A DNA stretch of 64,000 nt from Ornithoclostridium sp949298505 (lineage in GTDB: Bacteria; Bacillota; Clostridia; Christensenellales; UBA3700): NCBI GenBank assembly GCA_949298505.1, contig CASFWW010000030.1, positions 31,930-95,929 of the forward strand, in the 5' to 3' direction. Positions 63,501-64,000 of the stretch are shown one piece after another. Position 1 is the stretch's first letter. Each line of letters begins with the position of its first letter. The position numbers were made by a program, and so were the translations under genes. The notes beneath the pieces are model-generated. The model worked only from the letters and a program-made list of their open reading frames with translations, did no database searches and was not told the origin of the DNA.

Positions 63501-64000
63501 ATATTCGGCGGCGCGATAGCGACATACGAGACCGTATTGCTTGTAGTGTTCGGAGCGGCGGCAGTGATACTTGCGATCTATCTTGTGTACCTGTTCATCC
63601 CCGGGAAAAAGAAAGCGGAAGAAACTGCGGGCGAAGCAACCGAAATTGTTGTGACCGTTGAGAATCCCGTTCCTGCCGAGCCTCAGGTCATAGCCTCTGC
63701 GGCGGCGGAACCCGTCGCAGAGGAACCCGTCGCAGAGCAGCCCGCTCCCGTCGCGGAAACGGTTGAAGCGCAACCCGAAGAGGTCACGCCGATTCAGGAA
63801 GACGCGCAGACAGACGTCATTCCCGTCGTCATTACAGACGGTGGCGAAGGTGAGAGCGATGAAGACGAAGATGAGGATGAGGAAGACGGAGTAAACACCG
63901 TCAGGTTCAACCGTTCTTTCACCGCAAAGATCATTCTTTCAAAGAGAGACATAAAGGCGTATTTTGCCGAGGTAGCCAACTACATACTTTCTTTTGATAA
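54540..64000 (+). CDS. Giant surface protein with two membrane helices and cytoplasmic C-terminal domain (partial, >3150 aa)
   Basis: An uninterrupted frame runs from the ATG at 54540 (GAGGAAGG upstream) past the end of the window. After the signal-anchor comes DNVIADSGEGAGEVASATAS and APLEDG, shared with the gene at 47439. Residues ~90-560 are a beta-helix head (TFSGTFDGCGNTI, GGLVGTSEDG). MBG-type repeats follow to ~1530. A second, pectate-lyase-like beta-helix lies at ~1540-2280, then Big_3-like units and three near-identical 75-residue MBG units (~2597-2822). Membrane helices are at ~2952-2972 and ~2996-3018. A Pro/Ala/Glu-rich and very acidic linker follows, then RFNRSFTAKIILSKRDIKAY, which recalls a C-terminal domain of unknown function in clostridial membrane proteins. 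Confidence 0.82.
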   Translation, partial: MKTQRFSKVIIFTVCILLVFAVAAALLFSSNSSLPANDNVIADSGEGAGEVASATASTNAPLEDGSVPSGYSPASGATGTTSIDTIRSNPSGNYYLTGEMYIEEMDYSTNQNTTFSGTFDGCGNTIYVSVGGQNYGKEGGALFTGINGGTIKNVKIVVNKFSYGNVGTDEDRKAGIIAAYMVNGATINNVRVELNYVPTTSTTGDNMQNDNTYYVDTKTHDKATKYTYLGGLVGTSEDGNNTISNCTVVNNATGAGFGANVKNIASAWSGSVNSTLAVGLFVGSTISNNTSATLNMTNIRVKFGTGAVISSNHYQTSNGKRNYYAGAVLGWVKSETTAKFDGVIYDTAIDKDNYIKSANFGTNYKGTLYGYNEGGTVNVTDIYASSAISNMDGASNSIPSGVILTNNGTVAAFDKNNSGNVIVKTTYNAPSSSSLKAYASVAGISTYIMDAVMASDSNGATDGQTAYVSVAKSGKAPQSSTQSVSFTNANVSGTISVESYTSVTDEGYYSSRSYNGQAVPDNRSLSLSNGTSFPSAYAAQSPDKVAGKYTYTFSGIGSTYSTVRYNGLTYIYKPNENTVYQPNGVDITKNQIVEILPLSVSMSSTGASIEYGQTAESVQSALNPTLSGLISGDSVKSVVMSGYAPMAQNAGEDVSVGFAFSIQDSSGRDVSSSYSVTGTPVSVSVTQKPVTITANDAEREFGEANPAFGYKVTEGEIYEAFTVSYTCAATEASDKGAYYIVPKVDTFDKIGNYNISYVNGTLTVNPKTVVITVNSAYPDATASSEYSGVWAGSQLAELFVRPNDINDQPLYLAFDIKLVNGEELEEATVEYVGTYKITATILESYTTEDEQTVYQTNYTAAPCEFTLTITAKEIEVALIDGAVTSKPYDGNVVSLEDIAALFEVKTDIAQGSKPELDAIVTEGEVKNAGEYNVSVDLKYEYKNIYAVSSGSVKTTTYTVEQIVVDGSVTAPDDSVYDGTVKEAAFAFTGDSPMVGKDEIYLTYTTKEGTTTSNIVSAGTYIATAHLPAFAEGKSNYKWASGKEPTGTFTITPAEAAVEWGALSLTYNKAAQAPTASAKGVGEETVALKVSVTEGSAVTVGTYNAVATTENTNYTLTNSEKTFEIIRANLSLSVSVASPWTYGEASGAISINGNEENGTVTYAYVSTDEGIYDSTTMPANAGAYKLTITVAETDNYNEGTASCEITINKASLTDNTSDTVATYSGDAHGLEIALEGFKYSDSLENGVVEYSVDGTEGSWSQTAVTATDYTETPVTVYYRVTFDNYNTVTDSKTITVNAKQIEVVWSDLSQTYTGDVLKPTAAVSQDDIVGEDVVTVDVTTKSGDEEVQAINVGTYAAAAATSNPNYELTNATEEFAITAADFETEVQIDNWTFGQTASKPSVTYNPGSGEVTYKYSGRGDTAYAESETAPANAGTYTVTATIAASGNYAAKTVSADFEIAKKQITAPAIPDEREYDITGGEIVFMADVTEGDYTVTGGVAATKGKHTVTIALTDKNNTEWSDGGTDDITVDWAIVDPTKAYVTNADELDAALANGDVTTIIIDASFDYDKALTIARNVEIDLNGYSLTFNDTVTANNGAVVKISDSDRADNVLTFNKTLKAESATLTFDGIKASVSASGTGINVSKAGAVTLNDSDVTINSTSYAVMANAGSFAVEGGTLSVTTAATRVFYVFNAPEFSFDKTIVDIDSTATRAIDSVFFISNADGNTAVFNASTVSVTTYEKRTTNQGSDKVFNKMGVGSLVVSDCTINYNVEKTSENAYALNSATMFNMNSGSVTISGNTVNMTAKAASSVNLVGITGSGVTLNMTGNKNITLTNMYNGDELTSEKIQAVVYNTGSAEYAPVVNISGNTTNVNVNKSALVFELNSDKLFENEAVENNTVNVVSNDPDAKVYVFDSVISGYSEKVKDNVITAKCGDENITAVAISLGTDNSGLDKNLINELVNANTLPEGYVEVEGVNVQAVIDGVTYLYNGISGAISESDGKTSTITLLEDISGFNVGINGTLTIDLNGHNVVSAGTSGITVVGGTGEDAVLNLVITNSNKDAQSSVIVTGISANDDSSAIYVYNNDIVNYDAVNTKYRDVTLSNITFSAPSYALGTNGKDMGGVIVAENCKFIATGDTGAGAYLPGKHNVTFTDCEISGATGVYARSGSVTVSGGSIKSTSETYVAPQNVGGGFTASGSAFVADACELSGYQGELSVKIENCEITTTATDGYGIELVATGSTDDDFTNLTAIESNKNFFYTTTGNGFNDNMDKKVEESKVTVVKNTPEVTATVSTDKTVYTSTDITAVGISLTAKFGEKDVTGKIVWVSGQKLEAGTLEYNWTFTPDDTDNYEVVTGKSAIEVEAVALESITATFNPGENVIYSSATLDDLKHYLTVSGTNNDGTPYDGTIEYTLSGIIKAGTCEITVTVKDSDISATFNVEVTAVEVVSIEASGTFKTEYVAYEDFDATGMTVTATYSDGKSKPVTDYLIEGGTDLRVGTTSVKVTFGNKEDEVEITVNKRTVTAPVAASDLEYDGTEKTGVAGGNYYTVADGTATNADNYTATVTLTDTANTEWASGDDNKDGVIEVTWSIAKATYNMSGVKFADKTVTYNGAAQSIAVTGTLPAGVTVTYSGGGTNVGEYTVTATFSGDAVNYNAIASRTATLTIVKATYDMSGVEFGDKTVTYNGAVQSITVTGTLPAGVTVTYSGEGTTVGEYTVTATFSGDTVNYNAIADMTAKLTIGKATYDMSGVRFENKTVVENGEAQSVEIEGTLPDGVTVTYEGNGQTAAGVYTVTATFSGDTVNYNEIADMTATLTVNVAEITYTDDEETTDVVVSAEEGINPEYELVVERVEKVEIADVLSEGESVSAAFNVFLQKDGEVVQTDGEVTVRIRVPNEIVDGDYVLYALSGDNAIKLEYEKAGEFIVFRTNELTQFAFVVSGEQKGSATWLIITLAAIVLIEIIAIALKKRKDKKDKSAYVAAGIFGGAIATYETVLLVVFGAAAVILAIYLVYLFIPGKKKAEETAGEATEIVVTVENPVPAEPQVIASAAAEPVAEEPVAEQPAPVAETVEAQPEEVTPIQEDAQTDVIPVVITDGGEGESDEDEDEDEEDGVNTVRFNRSFTAKIILSKRDIKAYFAEVANYILSFD
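62331..63005 (+). repeat. Three tandem 225-bp coding repeats (MBG units)
   Basis: Units start at 62331, 62556 and 62781, each opening with GC(G/A)ACTTAC(A/G)ATATG. The first two are nearly identical in DNA; the third is more diverged. Each encodes one 75-residue Ig-like unit. Confidence 0.85.

Noticed and set aside
60642..63773. A 1043-codon open frame on the minus strand
   Set aside because: It lies wholly antisense to the third giant surface gene. Its residues are the reverse reading of Thr/Val/Gly-rich codons, it has no ribosome site or promoter, and its composition (Arg/Cys/His-rich) is typical of a shadow frame.

Overview
The window looks like chromosome from an uncultured member of the Bacillota (Clostridia-like, mid-GC). 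The evidence is the gene order veg - SPOCS/LysM protein - ispE, a QueH-type epoxyqueuosine reductase, lipoproteins, very large cell-surface proteins with MBG-type repeats, strong AGGAGG-type ribosome sites and sigma-70-type promoters. I see no prophage, transposase, rRNA or CRISPR array. One tRNA is present, tRNA-Ser(GCT).

Layout. (1) 1-9752: the tail of one surface protein and a complete 3059-residue one, adjacent on the plus strand. (2) 10.1-15.7 kb: carbohydrate genes (GH36 alpha-galactosidase, divergent AraC regulator, MFS transporter), a DUF2804 protein and a 48-residue small protein. (3) 15.8-19.3 kb: a coupled operon of an SCP2-like protein, two degenerate iron-alcohol-dehydrogenase-fold proteins and QueH. 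(4) 19.4-20.8 kb: a Wzz-like membrane protein. (5) 20.9-21.4 kb: an intergenic repeat element carrying a candidate small RNA. (6) 21.4-26.7 kb: housekeeping genes (SDR reductase, DEAD-box helicase, Veg, SPOCS/LysM, IspE). (7) 26.8-36.1 kb: an accessory island. It has a three-gene overlapping operon (membrane-anchored small protein, DUF4062-STAND ATPase with a polytopic C-terminus, membrane-anchored beta-helix protein), the second copy of the repeat, a small membrane protein, a PD-(D/E)XK protein and a DUF262/GmrSD-like protein. (8) 36.2-47.1 kb: mixed genes, including a frame-disrupted GH16 glucanase, a double-HTH regulator, an SGNH lipase, a lipoprotein, zinc-ribbon and SWIM membrane proteins, a methyltransferase, and a MarR - CMD/cupin - flavodoxin operon beside an aldo/keto reductase. 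(9) 47.4-64.0 kb: two more giant surface proteins with a lipoprotein between them; the last runs off the window.

Themes. Four surface proteins share an architecture: signal-anchor, beta-helix head, long Ig-like MBG stalk, and membrane anchor in the complete examples. The last gene of the STAND operon encodes a miniature beta-helix head of the same kind. This makes a surface-sensor to STAND-ATPase arrangement the most interesting hypothesis here. At least five genes lack a ribosome site and have a -10 hexamer six or seven bases before the ATG, which predicts leaderless mRNAs. Several annotated starts were moved inward where a promoter or ribosome site requires it.
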